This document shows positions 24,759 through 42,392 of a stretch of 64,000 nt of DNA, in pieces (positions within the stretch are counted from its first letter, which is position 1; each line of letters begins with the position of its first letter). A program made the position numbers and the translations under genes. Below the pieces are notes generated by a model. The model was not told the origin of the DNA. It did not search any database and worked only from the letters and a program-made list of their open reading frames with translations. This DNA comes from Dryas octopetala (taxonomy: Eukaryota > Streptophyta > Magnoliopsida > Rosales > Rosaceae), in NCBI GenBank assembly GCA_963921425.1, contig OY992835.1, positions 16,678,001-16,742,000 of the forward strand, read 5' to 3'.

Positions 24759-25762
24759 AACTAACATTTTTGGTTTCATCTTGTATGAAAATGGGATGGT
24801 CATCTCTCCAACTTGCCATTGATTCTTGGACATACTTCTGCATGTCTCCGGTGATTTGAGCTTTGAGATGTGGAGACTTAAAGAAGGCTCCAATGAGTCC
24901 ATGGATTCTTCTTTGCAAGCTTCCATTGATAAGCAATATAGAGGACTTCCCCATCAACTCTGTGAGAGATTTTGGGTAAGATGGCACAAAAGCGTTTGCA
25001 TCACTTTGCAGAACAAATTTACTCACTTCTGCATCTGTTGAAACAATAGTTGGACTTCCAAATATGTGTGACTTAAACACCTTCCCATACCTACAAACAC
25101 CCCAAATGATTGTTACAAGCATGCCTTTATATATATATGTGTGTGTGTGTGTATGTGTGGGAGTTTTATCAAATATATATTGATATAAAACCATTGGAAA
25201 TAAAGCAAATTAGCTGAATCGTTACTGATCAAGAATGCTTATTGGGTTTGTCATTTGTTGCACATACACACACACACACACAAACCCAATAAAGCATTTG
25301 TTCATTAGTTCGAGTTAATCATAAGTTACAGTGAAATTAAGAAAATATTCTGACAAATCATTAATGCAAAAACATAGAGTACCAGTATGCTTAAGCATGT
25401 TTTATATGAAAGTAATACATGTTATAGGCTGCATGAGAAACAGAGAAGGTAGTAATTATATTTTGGCACACACACACACACATGTACAGATGTACTAATT
25501 GCATGTTTTTACTAATTATGTGATGTACTTGTACTTACAAGTGGCGACGTTTATCCATGAAGCTCTCGGGGCAGTCAGAGTAAGCACAAGACACAAACTC
25601 GATGGTTTCACCTAGAAATGGCCACCCAAGAGTGCCTAAAGGAAGTGGGCTTCTTCTTCTGTGTTTTGATCTCATGAGTCTAATGAAGTTGTACTTCCTG
25701 TAGAGAGTCATAATGGACAAGAAAATTGTTGTGATTACTGCAATCAACAAATACTTGTCCAT
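20935..25762 (-). CDS. CYP90D1: Cytochrome P450, CYP90D1-type (brassinosteroid C-23 hydroxylase)
   Basis: Eight exons on the minus strand: 25762-25539, 25090-24766, 24249-24100, 23795-23550, 22859-22770, 22667-22482, 22370-22249, 21028-20935. They total 479 codons (478 aa). CYP90D enzymes hydroxylate C-23 of brassinosteroid intermediates in the ER. The sequence shows an N-terminal membrane anchor (about 4-20), Pro-rich hinge, I-helix PGEDSVP (288), SETLR (ExxR, 349-352), NPWRW and the haem loop [10 protein letters not shown] (Cys 426). Blocks such as GETIEFVS and [14 protein letters not shown] are diagnostic for CYP90D1. The last exon is short and 1.2 kb from the previous one; [17 protein letters not shown] identifies it. 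Intron 3 has a GC donor (CAG|GCAAGT). The start at 25762 is preferred over an in-frame ATG at 25792 because a TATA stretch lies at 25803-25822. The C-terminus reads PIRVKR where Arabidopsis has PIWIKR. Confidence 0.94.
23271..23388. repeat. 57 bp tandem duplication in CYP90D intron 4
   Basis: The unit starting AGTAGTCAAAGAGTTGGAAT occurs at 23271 and 23328, followed by similar 'aacaagtccagaaaaagt' stretches. It is intronic. Confidence 0.8.
23860..24064. mobile_element. Small foldback MITE inside CYP90D intron 3
   Basis: Terminal inverted repeats of about 60 bp start GATTCTCACATCC and, reversed from the right, GATTCTCGCATCC. The inner block ACGGGATCCTATAC is shared exactly between the arms, followed by (G/A)GAATCCTTTATG. 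The 205 bp element occupies most of intron 3 (23796-24099), the one with a GC donor. No clear target duplication. Confidence 0.75.
24715..24754. repeat. (AG)n microsatellite in CYP90D intron 2
   Basis: About 20 AG units just inside the donor of intron 2 on the minus strand (exon 2 ends at 24766). Length variation here could affect splicing of exon 2; that is inference. Confidence 0.9.
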
Positions 25763-25802
25763 TTTGGAAAGTAATTTCCCACGCGTATGCAATCTAGCTC
25801 TT

Positions 25803-25822
25803 CCTATATATATATATATAAG
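25803..25822 (-). promoter_or_regulatory. Candidate TATA box of the CYP90D gene
   Basis: A TATATATATATATA stretch lies about 40-60 bp upstream of the chosen start codon at 25762 on the minus strand. At a usual spacing of about 30 bp, transcription would begin near 25770-25775, giving a very short leader and excluding the ATG at 25792. Confidence 0.35.
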
Positions 25823-25849
25823 CTGCTAGCTATTGACCCAAAAAAAAAA

Positions 25850-25969
25850 TAATAATAATAAGCAGCTGGCTAGCTTTTGCCCTTAAATAATACTTTCAAT
25901 CATGGTAGCAATGAGGACATTTCTGTGACTGCAGAAGATCATGAATGTGCATGTGTACGTGCACAGGTG

Positions 25970-26000
<31 letters not shown>

Positions 26001-26633
26001 GACTTCAGAGAAAGAGAGACAGAGAGAATGTTTAACAAAGAATAATTGTATTGGGAGATATGCATAATTTAGCTATAAGCCTATAAGAGATTTTCATTGG
26101 CAGCTGCTATATAATATATATATATATACAAGTTGTAAAAGTTAGCTTAGACAGATTTCTCACCAAACATCAGTTGGTTTTGGATTTACATTTACTTACC
26201 AGGTTTAAAAGTATAAGTATTGTTTTCAGGGAAATTTTATCTCAAAAGACTTTCGGTATTATTAATAGTAGACCACTTATTTTTACTTTTACGTAGTAAA
26301 CTGTTATGTCATATTTTCAATATAGAATATTTTTTCATATTCATAATTTGTATCTAGCCACACAACTCTAACAAAAACTTCTTAATTTAGAGAAAGTAAT
26401 AACACAAGTAGAGAAAGAACTTGAAATTCTTTCATGGGCATTATGGCAAGTTTGCTAAATATATATATATAGAGAGAGAGAGAGAGAAGTCCCCACAAGT
26501 CCATGATTGATCTTGTGGATTGACGCGGCCCCCCCTCGCAGAGGCTCAGCTGGGTGGCCTCGTGCGTTCATGTGAGACTCATCAACTCCAACCACACTTC
26601 TCCATCATCATTCACTGCCCTCAACTTTTCTAA

Positions 26634-26697
<64 letters not shown>

Positions 26698-26715
26698 CTC
26701 CACAAGCTAGGCCAA
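25850..26715. other. CYP90D upstream region with microsatellites
   Basis: Contains (GA)n at about 25976-26000, (TA)n at 26111-26126, (TA)(GA)n at about 26459-26487 and a (CT)n run at 26637-26693. No gene is supported. Confidence 0.7.
26637..26693. repeat. (CT)n microsatellite, about 28 units
   Basis: Uninterrupted CT run, one of the longest simple repeats in the window. It ends about 30 bp before a hAT-type insertion. Confidence 0.95.
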
Positions 26716-26724
26716 CCTCTAGTG

Positions 26725-27530
26725 CAGGGCCGGCCCTGAAATATGTGGGGCCCTATGCGAAAATGAAAGTGGGGCCTTTTTTGAAAATTTACATTAAAAG
26801 ATATTTAAAAAAAACAAATTATATTAAAATGTAATACATATTGGTAATACTTTTTAATATGAATATGATAGAAATATATATATATATATATATGTATATA
26901 TAGAGAGTGCCGGATATGTGACATTTTATTTTTTAATTTTTTAACGAAGAGAATGTCTATGTGTCTGCTTATTGATGGTATACTAAAAATTGAAGACAAA
27001 GCAAAAAAAAACAAGAAAAATATATTAATACAAGAGCCAAATACAAAAAGTAAACACACGTGAACAACCCACCAATATGATAAAATCTAGGGTGTTCCCA
27101 ACTTAGATTTCATTGGATTTTAAAAGTCCAATGAAATCTAGGTGTCCCCAACTTAGATTTTAATGGATTCTAATGAAATTTAGGTGTCCCCAACTCAGAT
27201 TTTAATGGATTCCAATGAAATCCAGGTGTCCTCAAAAAGTCATGAATTTCATTAAGTGAAGGATTTTAATGGATTTGGATGAATTTGAATGCATTTTTTA
27301 CACATAACAAATTCAATGGGAATTTCACCAAATTTTTTTGAATTTTGATGGATTCTATAGATTTTAAAATCCATTAAACTCCTTTAAAATCTGAGTTGGG
27401 GAGACCCCGTTAAAGTGATTAAAGTGGCGTTGATGCTATATGAATAGCAAATAGCTTTGAAATTACATACATAAACTATGGTTTGGGGGCCCTTTGCAAT
27501 TGCACCGGTTGCACCTGCCCAGGCCGGGTG
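26725..27530. mobile_element. Non-autonomous hAT-type transposon, 806 bp
   Basis: A perfect 8 bp direct repeat, CTCTAGTG, flanks the element (26717-26724 and 27531-27538), the duplication size of hAT elements. The termini are CAGGGCCGGCCC and, reversed, CACCCGGCCTGG, an imperfect inverted repeat typical of plant hATs. Just inside the ends are the motifs TGGGGCCCTATGCG and GGGGGCCCTTTGCAATTGC. There is no transposase frame. A second element is nested at 27090-27408. Confidence 0.85.
27090..27408. mobile_element. Nested MITE with tandemly multiplied left end
   Basis: The left end GGGTGTTCCCAACTTAGATTT has an inverted partner at the right end (reversed: GGGTCTCCCCAACTCAGATTTT). The left-end module GGTGTCCCCAACT(T/C)AGATTTTAATGG recurs two more times directly, spaced about 45 bp. 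The element therefore has three head copies and one tail copy. Target duplication not resolved. Confidence 0.65.
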
Positions 27531-27539
27531 CTCTAGTGT

Positions 27540-29200
27540 CACATTCATTCCCATCCATCCTTTCTCATTTTATATGGTATATGGCTAGAGGCCACGTACA
27601 TACATGTGCTTTCCCCTTTCTTTACCAAAAATGCTCTCATATCAAAATAATGCTACAAACATCAAAATTACCTAAAATTTTGAATCCCAACAAAGCATTT
27701 CCTTTGTATGAGCTCATCTGTTTATAACAATTAAGATATTCGCATATCATGCCACATTATTTGGTGACTAAACTTTTGAAAAATTTAAACTTTTTATGTC
27801 CTTAATTAATATTGTTGATTTTTGTAAACTCCTCTTGATAAAAGATATTAGTATGGGGCAATTAATGTTGTCTTTTTATTATGGAAAAGAGAATCAAACT
27901 TAAGATTTACCTCTGATCCCATTTCATTCATGTCACTTGAGCTAAGGTTTGTGGGCATGGATGGTGCTGTTCTTATGGTAATGAGTGAAAAAAAAAAAAA
28001 AAAAAGAAGCTCAAATGTGAAGAAAAGAAGAGAATAAAAATGTAGGCCTTCCCTGTTTTGGGAAGAATATGTTATCCCATTCTTTTTTAGGTTTCAAAAT
28101 CTCACTTGAACTGTTGCCAAATGATTTCCAATTTCTTTTAATGGCCCATTGCTTCTTGCCCATGTTATTTTATGCAGCCTTGCTTTATATCCTTGTTCAA
28201 ACAACCTAACTCATGATTATCTTATATAATCTAATACTTTGGTCACAAATCATCATTTTATATGTAAACTAATACTTTAGTCACATATCATCATTTGATC
28301 AAATTGTTCGGCTCTTAATTGGCTCCATTTGTTAATTTCCCACTATACCTTTCAGAATCCAAGAGAATATGTTGGATATATTTGTTTATCCTCTCAAAAC
28401 CATGGAGTTTAGGGATCTTTGGAGTATATTCTAAACTATGCAATGGTCTATGTGTGTATTTACAGCACAGAAAATTTCATTGGAGATTGAAGAATAACTC
28501 TCTCAATTTGCAAATCCATGTACCATGTCCTTTTTGGAAAGTGTGCATGTGCCTTCATTAGGCGACTTAAAAAGTTTGAAGAAAATGCTCACATCCAATG
28601 CTTGCATTTGGACACCAAATGAAAACTATTTTTCTTCTTGTGTTCCAGTGAACATGTTATTAAGCATCAGAGACCAGAGACAGACAGATATGACAAGGAA
28701 AGAGTCATGGTATTTTGTCACCATTCCTAAATTTCATAATCAGAAAGGAATGGAAAAATATAATATGCATACTTCAGAAGAAAACTTTGGTCTTGTGCAT
28801 TTTCTATAAGCAGACTTTCTACTATTTTTGCTTGATTTAAAAGATAAAAATAAAAAATCACTTTCTTCAATCATAGGGAAAATGTTCATCGAAAAGTTTC
28901 TTCATTTTCCTTTCCACTCCAGATCATGTGAATTGGTTTCCTTAAGTTTGTTGGCCCACTTTTGCACTTGCAATTTGAGTCTCACCCAAATCTCACACTG
29001 ATATATGTATAAATTGACAAGACCACAGAATTATTCCAGTTCCAAAACGAGTACATCAATGAATAGGTACATACGGTAGTTCTTCTATAGTAACATTACT
29101 AGAGCAACAAGTGACATGTAAAGCACCACATTTTTACTGATTCAAATGAACAATATCCTTGTACCACATGAAAGCAACCATACATTTCAGAACTTTCTTC
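27540..29200. other. Intergenic, nothing recognised
   Basis: AT-rich, with a 17 bp poly(A) run near 27988. Open frames up to 94 codons lack similarity and splice context. Confidence 0.5.
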
Positions 29201-29318
29201 ACATGAAGATGACAACTAAATCTGTGCAGACACAATCCGCTCTAGAGGCAATATGAGGGAATACAGGGAACCAATAAAATGGGAAAGGAGAAAAGAAATG
29301 GCTTTACTGGTAGTAACA

Positions 29319-32300
29319 TTAGATACTTGGAATAGATTTTGCCCGAATAAACTTTTTGAGAATGGCTTTTTCCTCATCAATGCGCTTCTTCTCATCGGGA
29401 TCTTTTGGTTTAACCTTTCTTTTCTCTTCCAGTATCCACTTGTAAAGTTGGCGCTGTTGATCCTCTGGGATTGGTTCCCGTAATTTCACAGGCTCTGTGA
29501 TGGTTGGCAGGGGTAGGGGTTTCTCGGTAGTAGGAGGAATTGTTTGAGCTGTTGTTGAAACTGTAGTAGTAACTTCTTCCTCTATGCCTGTTTCTTTCTT
29601 CTTCGTCCGCATAAACAGGTAAGCTAGAAAAGTAAGTGTAAACCTCAGTGTCCAATTAGAAGTACATTAAGATCCATAAAAACTACATCAAGAATCAAAT
29701 CATTTGAGGTAGAGGTGATTCACTAATTAATATAATCATGCAACAAAGAAGCAAATATGGAACTGCAGCAATGGTACTATAAGTGAGGTATCTTCCTCTC
29801 CAGCAATGCTAAATATGCTTGTTTGGAACATGTCCATAATGTCCATTAACCACTATGCCAGGCCCACATCCTATGTCCATACCCCCAACTGTTAGTGTAA
29901 TGCAATTCTATGTACCAATTGAGCCTGATTTTTGGGGAAAGCCAAATTTAGATTAAAAAAAAATATTTCAACCCTAATCGGTTGCAAACAGAAGCAGCGA
30001 ATGCAGACTCTAAATCACCAGTTCAAGTGAGCAGAGATTACGATGTAGCAACAACACATTGTATGCTGGTCAAGTTTAAAAAGATGGTTGCATTCAGTCC
30101 ACCATAATCCTCACTAATACCAAATTCCTTAGGTTTGAACCACTTCTTTCTAAAACAAAAGGTTGAAGTGGTATAACACCCACAAAACTTGAATTTCCAG
30201 ATAGAAAGTCAGTGAAGGCACAGAAAGTTGACAGAAGGGTGAAAAATCCATGGTCAGATCTCTAGTACAACAATAATACAGTACCACCTTGGTTAAATGG
30301 AAAATTTCTCCTCACTTTTACTTTACCTATCAGTATCCTTAATTACACAATGACCATTTATGTATCTTGTTACTTGAAGTGCTAAATATATATATATATA
30401 GCATTTTTCAAATGAAGTTCAATATCACTCATATAATGGTGATTTTTTTTTTTTTTTTTGCCTACCAATTATGCAGCTTATCAGAGAGTTTCAAGTATTG
30501 ACATTCTAGTGCAACCATTTTAACATCATTTCAACTTTGTTGTGTCCACATGGGCAACCATCTATTTTTCCAAATTACTACTTGACCCTTCACCAACATG
30601 CTCAGTCCCCTTTGAGCCTCAATACAAATTATACAGAATGGAACTGAAGAGAGTTTATTATGAAAAACTTGATACCAACATGTAACCCTCTAGGACCTTA
30701 TACTAAGTAAAACAACAAACTACCTTACTCACAACATCTTTGTCATATAGTACAACATGTGAAAAGGGGAAAAAAAGTTAGTCACCCAAGTTATTTTATG
30801 TTCATGCTGATGCAGGCTTGATTAGTTACAATTCACAGGCACTTACCAACAAATATAGAGATTTTCCCTTCTAGGCTATAGGTTTTTGTTTTTGTTTTTG
30901 TTTTTTTTCTGTTTTGTGGGGGAACAGATTGACAAATAGTCTCTGCAGCTCAACACACCCCACCTTATTACTATATTAATCATTGTTATAGGAATTAGGG
31001 AGATTGGAAAATAAAACTCCACATGTTTATCAACTAGAGATGATTGGCAGAATAGCTAATTCTTTTTCTTGCAATTAGAAATCACCAGTGTAGAGTAGGC
31101 ACTTTAACACATGTGAACTGCCCACAATCCCACAAAGATCACAAAAAACATGAACACAAGTGTGAAAATGTGTCAAGTACACTAGATGTCAAATGATAAC
31201 AAAAAAGAGGATCTCACATGCAGCTAATGGAGTTTACTAAAACTTCCATAATGATTGAAGCATAGCCGTGAAACCGAGATTTGCCAACAAAACATAACAT
31301 GTTTAAGCCAATCCTATTGACTTTCACAAAGAAAAAAAAAAAATCATATACCTTAATCTATACAAGAAAAAGAAACAAACTACATACGTATATGTGTATT
31401 GTGTCATAGCATCGAACATCAACGGAAATACATATCAAACCATTCTTATTGGTATCTAGCAACAAAAGATTAAGTATCAAGCATATCAACAGTAATACTT
31501 TAATATATTACAGGCAAAAGAAACAATTATACATTATACACCACAGAATAGATATGTCAGAGAAAACAATCTCAAAGTCATAATGTAGCATCATCACTAC
31601 TGAAGTTTATTGTGAAATAGTTGTTCATTTGACAATGCATCTTTTGGGATTTGCAATTGTTTAGCCACATCAGACACAGCCTGATTCACACATCCAAACT
31701 ACTTTTAAACCTCCATTCCCTTCCTCATTAAACATCTGTTAACCTATAACAAGGTCCTAGGTTATGCATACAAAAAGCTGGGGAAAAAAAATTAACAAAA
31801 ACAAGGTGATTCAGTTCACCAAGAGTCAAATGAACAGCCAAAAATCTTGGGACTAGGAAAAAGCCATTCTTAAACAGTTTGTTGGGGATAAATCTATTCC
31901 AAGTATCTAACTGTTACCACCAGAAAAAAAAACCCCATTTCTTTTTTCGCTCATTATATTGGTCTACTGTAACAAAACAGAAACAATGATTCAAGTAACT
32001 CAATAATAAGAAAAAGAGAAAGAGAAAGACCTCCAACACCCAGATTGACAGTCAAGAGCAGAGGCCAAAGAAACTTGTAACGCCGAGCAAATGACTCTTT
32101 TGGGGGCTGAGGTGGTGGCTGAGAGGATGAGTGAGTCTCCATTGTTGATGATGATGATGGTGAAGAAAAGTCCTTCCCTTTATGCTGATCTTGAAACTGT
32201 TTCAGCTGTGCTGCTTTCCAAAAACAAAAAACAAAAGCGACCCAAAATGCCAAAGCCCCAATTATTGAGAGCAGAGAAAAAAGATTCTTGGTGGACTGAT

Positions 32301-32429
32301 GAGTAAGAAATAGCTGTTTACTGTTTTTTAAAAGCAGAAAAAGATTCGTAGGGAAGTTGGGTTTGTGGGTTTGTTTGGATTACCTTTCTTGGGTTTGTTG
32401 GTGTAGAGTCTAGGAGCTTCGCTGCTCAT
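29319..32429 (-). CDS. Conserved plant one-TM protein, function unknown
   Basis: Three coding exons on the minus strand: 32429-32384, 32213-32031 and 29623-29319. They join in phase to 178 codons (177 aa). The N-terminus is short and basic (SSEAPRLYTNKPKK), followed by a Ser/Pro-rich linker with QPPPQPPKES. One membrane segment spans about residues 62-80 (KFLWPLLLTVNLGVGAYLFM). The C-terminal half is a Thr/Pro linker, then a highly charged helical region (REPIPEDQQRQLYKWILEEKRKVKP, broken here by context) ending KFIRAKSIPSI. It looks like a small tail-exposed organelle membrane protein, perhaps mitochondrial. By position between the FLX-like and RH20 genes it probably matches Arabidopsis At1g55160, annotated there without known function. 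Intron 2 is long (2.4 kb). All introns are GT-AG. Confidence 0.82.
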
Positions 32430-32645
32430 TGTTGCTGGAAGCCTTGAATTCCTTTCTTCCTCGGAAGTCTTTGTGGTCAAGACGTACAGCGTACACAGTT
32501 TCCACCATTGCACTCAACCTATGAACGGGCTGGGCCAGGTTGACCAAGGGTCCGGTCCGGTTTGCCAGTACGGGTGCAATTTTGATGAGCTAAAATTTGA
32601 CCCCTATGGCCCAGTTGTTTTTCTTTTATTTTATTATTACATTTT

Positions 32646-33159
32646 GGCAAAATGACACTTTTGGTCTATGTACTTTTACGAAATTTTCACTTTGGTCATG
32701 TATTTTTTTTTTGACGATTTTGGTTCAATAATTTTTATACGATAGCAATTAAGTTCAAATAGTTAACATCGTTTAAATTGTTGACGGAAAATTCGATATG
32801 GAAGTATGTACTTCGTACATGATTGGTATTTTGAACAAGTTAGTCCCTCTAAATGCATATTTAAGTTCCTACTCGTCATTTTACATGTTCAGTTTGATGT
32901 TGAAAATTCTTATTTTTCCAAAATGATTGCGTAGAATGGCAAGTATGGCTTACATAGGCATCCAAGTACAGTAAGATGTCCGAAATATGACTCGAGTACA
33001 AGGCACAACAAATTTTTCATCATGAATTTAAACAAGGTTAACGATTTAGACTTAATTGATATTGTATTGGAATTACAGAACTGAAATTACCATAATTAAA
33101 AGAACAAAACCAAAGTGAAATTTTTTTGAAAGTAGAGGGACCAAAAGTATCATTTGACC
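32646..33159. mobile_element. Mutator-type MITE, 514 bp
   Basis: A perfect 9 bp direct repeat, TTACATTTT, lies at 32637-32645 and 33160-33168. The ends are GGCAAAATGACACTTTTGG and, reversed, GGTCAAATGATACTTTTGG, with inverted similarity over about 60 bp. No coding capacity. Confidence 0.88.
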
Positions 33160-33183
33160 TTACATTTTAGGTGTACCACATTT

Positions 33184-33561
33184 GGCTAAATTTCACTTTT
33201 AGCTCTTGTAGTTTAGGCTAAATTTCACTTTAGTCTCTAAAGTTTCAATTGTTATGATTTTGGTCCTATACTTTACAAATCGTTGCAATTCAAGAACACG
33301 TTATCATTTTCGTTTATTAAATCGTTAAGTTCATTTCACTTTCGATCATGTACTTTACAAATTATTGCAATTTTGGTCATGTGCCTTACGAACCATCAAC
33401 GATTCAATGACAAATTTAATGAATTAATGGACCAAAAATGCTAACATGTCATTAAATTGCAACAATCTGTAAAGTACTATACCAAAATCATAACAATTAA
33501 ATCTACAAGGACCAAAGTAGAACTTGGCCAAAATTACAGAGACCAAAAGTGAAATTTAGTC
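33184..33561. mobile_element. Mutator-type MITE, 378 bp, next to the previous one
   Basis: The ends are GGCTAAATTTCACTTTTAG and, reversed, GACTAAATTTCACTTTTGG, with inverted similarity extending over 100 bp. Flanking 9-mers are ACCACATTT (33175-33183) and ATCACATTT (33562-33570), one mismatch. It begins only 15 bp after the right target duplication of the element at 32646-33159, and its ends resemble that element's (ACTTTTGGTC). Confidence 0.78.
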
Positions 33562-33579
33562 ATCACATTTTTCGTACCA

Positions 33580-34250
33580 CATGTATATTATATAACTTTA
33601 ATATAAGTAGAACGTACTTATATAAGTTGAGCTCAGATTGAGAATCAGACAATTCAAACTCAACTAGAACCTGCACTCTAACCAAAAAAACCTAGGACCT
33701 GCATAGGTTCTCAAACTCGATACATAAGCAGAATTCACAATCCTATACTAAACTCGAATTTTAACCTAAGACACCATCCAAATTACTAATATTTTTTTAA
33801 TTACTATGACAAAATGGCTACTATAAGGGATAAATTTTGAGGGACTGTGATGGACAGTTTTATAATAGCCCTTAGATTAATCCAATAATACAATTTTTAT
33901 TAACCAATAATCCATTTTAAATTACTAAACCTTAAAAAAAAAAAACCGCATCCAAACCCCAAACCCATTTTATTCTTGGTCCCGTTTTTTACCCTATTCG
34001 GGTTCACCTCATACCCTCCTAAGGTGTAAAATAGGACTTGTAAAAGCTACATATTAAGTTTTATATTACCTACGAGATTTTGGGCATAAAATTAAAACCT
34101 AAAATAAAGCCAACAAACTAGATATCATTTAATTAATCTAAGGGTTCCTATAAAACAGTCTTTCATTATAAGTCTATTATATTAGGCGGACTTTTATAAT
34201 ACTCATAACCCAATTCAATAAATATTTCAAAAGTGTGGTTATATTCTCAC
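33580..34250. other. Intergenic, nothing recognised
   Basis: AT-rich spacer between transposons. No gene or structured repeat identified. Confidence 0.5.
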
Positions 34251-34258
34251 CCCCTTTA

Positions 34259-34834
34259 TTTTTACACCCACTATTAAATAAAAAAAAAATATAAAACATT
34301 GCTCTCATCTCCCATTGTTCCTATAATATCATCAATACCAACTCAAACATCCACCTATTAAATATTCTTCTCATCCCTCTTAACTATCATTCCACACACC
34401 CATCTTTTTCCATAATTCTTTTTTTTCATAAACCATAATTCTACTATGTCACTTAAACTTAAAATTGATGATACTATTTATTTGATGTCCTTACATTATT
34501 AAAATGTATGATTATTCTCTACCCTAAAGCCTTATTATTTATTTATTTATAATTTTCAATCAAGAATTCATTATAGTTTAACGTTTTTTTATTTAGAAAT
34601 TGAATATTAATTTTAGGAATTTAATTTGAAATTTAGGAATGAATTGTTGGATGAGTATAAATTTTTTTTTGCTATTTGGAAAAAGATTGGTGTGTGGAAT
34701 GATAGTTAAGATGGGTGAGAAGAACGTTTAATAGGTGGGTGTTTTAGTTGGTATATCAAATGGTATTATAGGAATAATGAGAGGTGAGAAGAGTGGTTTT
34801 ATATTTTTTTCAAATTTAATGGTGGGTGCAAAAA
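34259..34834. mobile_element. Foldback MITE, about 575 bp
   Basis: Long inverted arms of about 190 bp: the left begins TTTTACACCCACTATTAAAT, and the right reversed begins TTTTGCACCCACCATTAAAT. Shared inner blocks include TTCCTATAATA and TTAACTATCATTCCACACAC. The centre is AT-rich. Target duplication not resolved, and the next element starts 14 bp after its right end. Confidence 0.7.
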
Positions 34835-34847
34835 CAATAATGTTAAT

Positions 34848-35396
34848 GAGAAAATTACAGATTTAGTCCAGTTATTTTATACCTAGTTCAATTTTAGTCA
34901 ACAATTTTTTTTAAGTTATGTTTTGGTCCATTAATTATTCCACTTGTTCAATAAAGGTCCAGATTTATTTTCTCAAATTTGGTCTGTCTTTTACTCTATT
35001 AAATCTCACCCAAATTCAGCAAACATATACTTGTTTTAAAGCTATGCATTTCTTCTTTACAACCATATAAAGATCATTCAAATTGGAGTTTTAAAACTCA
35101 AGATAATTGACCCCAAAGTAGGATACCCGAAACTGCCAATTTTTTAAACTTCACCCAATCTCAATTCTTTTAGATTCTAATACTCTAAATTTGTTTTTAT
35201 GACTAAGAAATGATGAAATATAACTTATACTTAAATTATAATTGAAGAAAACACAACTCAAAAAATTTAAAGTCACAAATCTGGACCTTTATTGAACAAA
35301 TGAAACAATTAGTGGGCCAAAACAGAACTTGAAAAAGATCGTGGACCAAAATTAAATTAGGTAATAAAATAAGTTGACCAAATATGTAATTTCCTC
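34848..35396. mobile_element. Mutator-type MITE, 549 bp
   Basis: A perfect 10 bp direct repeat, TAATGTTAAT, lies at 34838-34847 and 35397-35406. The termini are GAGAAAATTACAGATTTAG and, reversed, GAGGAAATTACATATTTGG. Inverted similarity covers about 110 bp and includes AAGGTCCAGATTT deeper in the arms. Confidence 0.85.
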
Positions 35397-35409
35397 TAAT
35401 GTTAATGTC

Positions 35410-36430
35410 CCAACTTTTTTTTCCAACATTTGTATCTCACCTTATGTGTCATTATTTTACTGGATAAGATATTTTCTTTTCTTTTTTAGGTTTTATTTTT
35501 TAGTTTTTAGTGTCCAATGTATAAATGTCATGTAAGTTGAGAAATAAAAGTTGAGAAAAAAATATGAGATATCTAGCACTACTGATGCAAAAATAAGATA
35601 GGTAGAGAAATAAGACAAAAGGTGATAATATAAGCGCTCATTCCAATATTCTTAAACTGCAAGTTAACTCAAATTAAATTGCAAGTTAATTAAATTGTAA
35701 GTTAAATTGCAAGTTAACTCAAACAAAGGTTAATTAAATTGCAAGTTAACTCAAACTCAATCTGAATTTCGGAAAATACATACGGGTTGAGTTTAATTGA
35801 GCCTATTCTAAGTTTCTAACCCTACCAAGTTGAATTTGAGTTTAAGATCCCAATTGAAAATCCCAGTTTGAGTTTAAGTTCAGGACTAGTAATAATTTCA
35901 TACCCTTACCCTCAAACCCACCCAAATTACAGCCCTATTAGTCTCAGCAGCCACTACACAACTCAGAAATTGAAGCCCATAAAATCCTAAGCATTAGCAT
36001 ATGCTATTACCATAAAAATAAAATCATCATTGATTTTCAGTCTTGTTTTCCTTCTCACTAGACTGGGTAGAAGTGGAAATGGAAGAAAATTTTGTTCATA
36101 TTTCATCTTACACAATTCAATTTTAAGTAGCACAAGTAATTAAGAAAACAAAAAACTAACTCTATACTTTTTTTTCTTATACTTTTAAGAGAGAAGAAAC
36201 AAAAGAATAAAAAGAATAAAAATAACTAAAAATTCAAAATTCAAAATTCAAAATTTCATTATAAAAATAACTCTGATGAACATAAGGTATTTGTACTTCT
36301 ACACCCTAAGTCAGTGGTCATACAAGTTTTCCCTGTTTTCTGAACAGAATACAATGTAATTGCCGTAAGGATGTTGGTGGATATGGCTGCCGAATTTCAG
36401 TTTATACGGACATCAAGCCCTTAACCCCCC
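35410..36430. other. Intergenic, downstream of RH20
   Basis: Contains a short tandem array of an AAATTGCAAGTTAACTC-type unit at about 35655-35760. The last 300 bp probably holds the RH20 3' UTR. No other feature. Confidence 0.55.
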
Positions 36431-36439
36431 CACCATTAA

Positions 36440-41945
<5,506 letters not shown>

Positions 41946-42225
41946 GATTGTGACTCTTTCCGTGTGTCACCCCCGGGTGAGATTATTATCACTGGGAATT
42001 TTGAGGGTTTTAGAAGCAGGTTTCGAACAACGAAACAGCTCCTAGTACCAGAGGCCAAAGCTCGCTCTCTCTCTGTAATTCTCTGCAGCTTACTGTATGC
42101 TAAGCCCACGGAGCTATGCTTCTGAGTGGCTGAGACAACCAATAACAAGAAGACATGTGTACGCAGCTCGAGGGCCACCACAATCCTCACCATCACTGCC
42201 TTTATCCCTACGTCCGAATGTGACC

Positions 42226-42392
42226 TTGGTTTCTAAATTGGTACGACATGTCATATCAATTGGATCTGACCGATATTTAGTTGGGCTTGTCATATCAATC
42301 CAAAGTCCAAACCCAACGGCCCATTATAATATTTTTCTTTTTCTGGGAGGTACGAACAGTGAATACTTGGTCAGTACCAATTTAGAAACCAA
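42226..42392. repeat. Perfect 19 bp inverted repeat, 167 bp unit
   Basis: The arms are TTGGTTTCTAAATTGGTAC at 42226-42244 and its exact complement at 42374-42392. No clear target duplication. It could be a small MITE or a remnant. Confidence 0.75.

Noticed and set aside
25535-25792. Upstream in-frame ATG at 25792 as the CYP90D start
   Set aside because: A TATA stretch immediately upstream and the usual short N-terminus of CYP90D proteins favour the ATG at 25762; not excluded.
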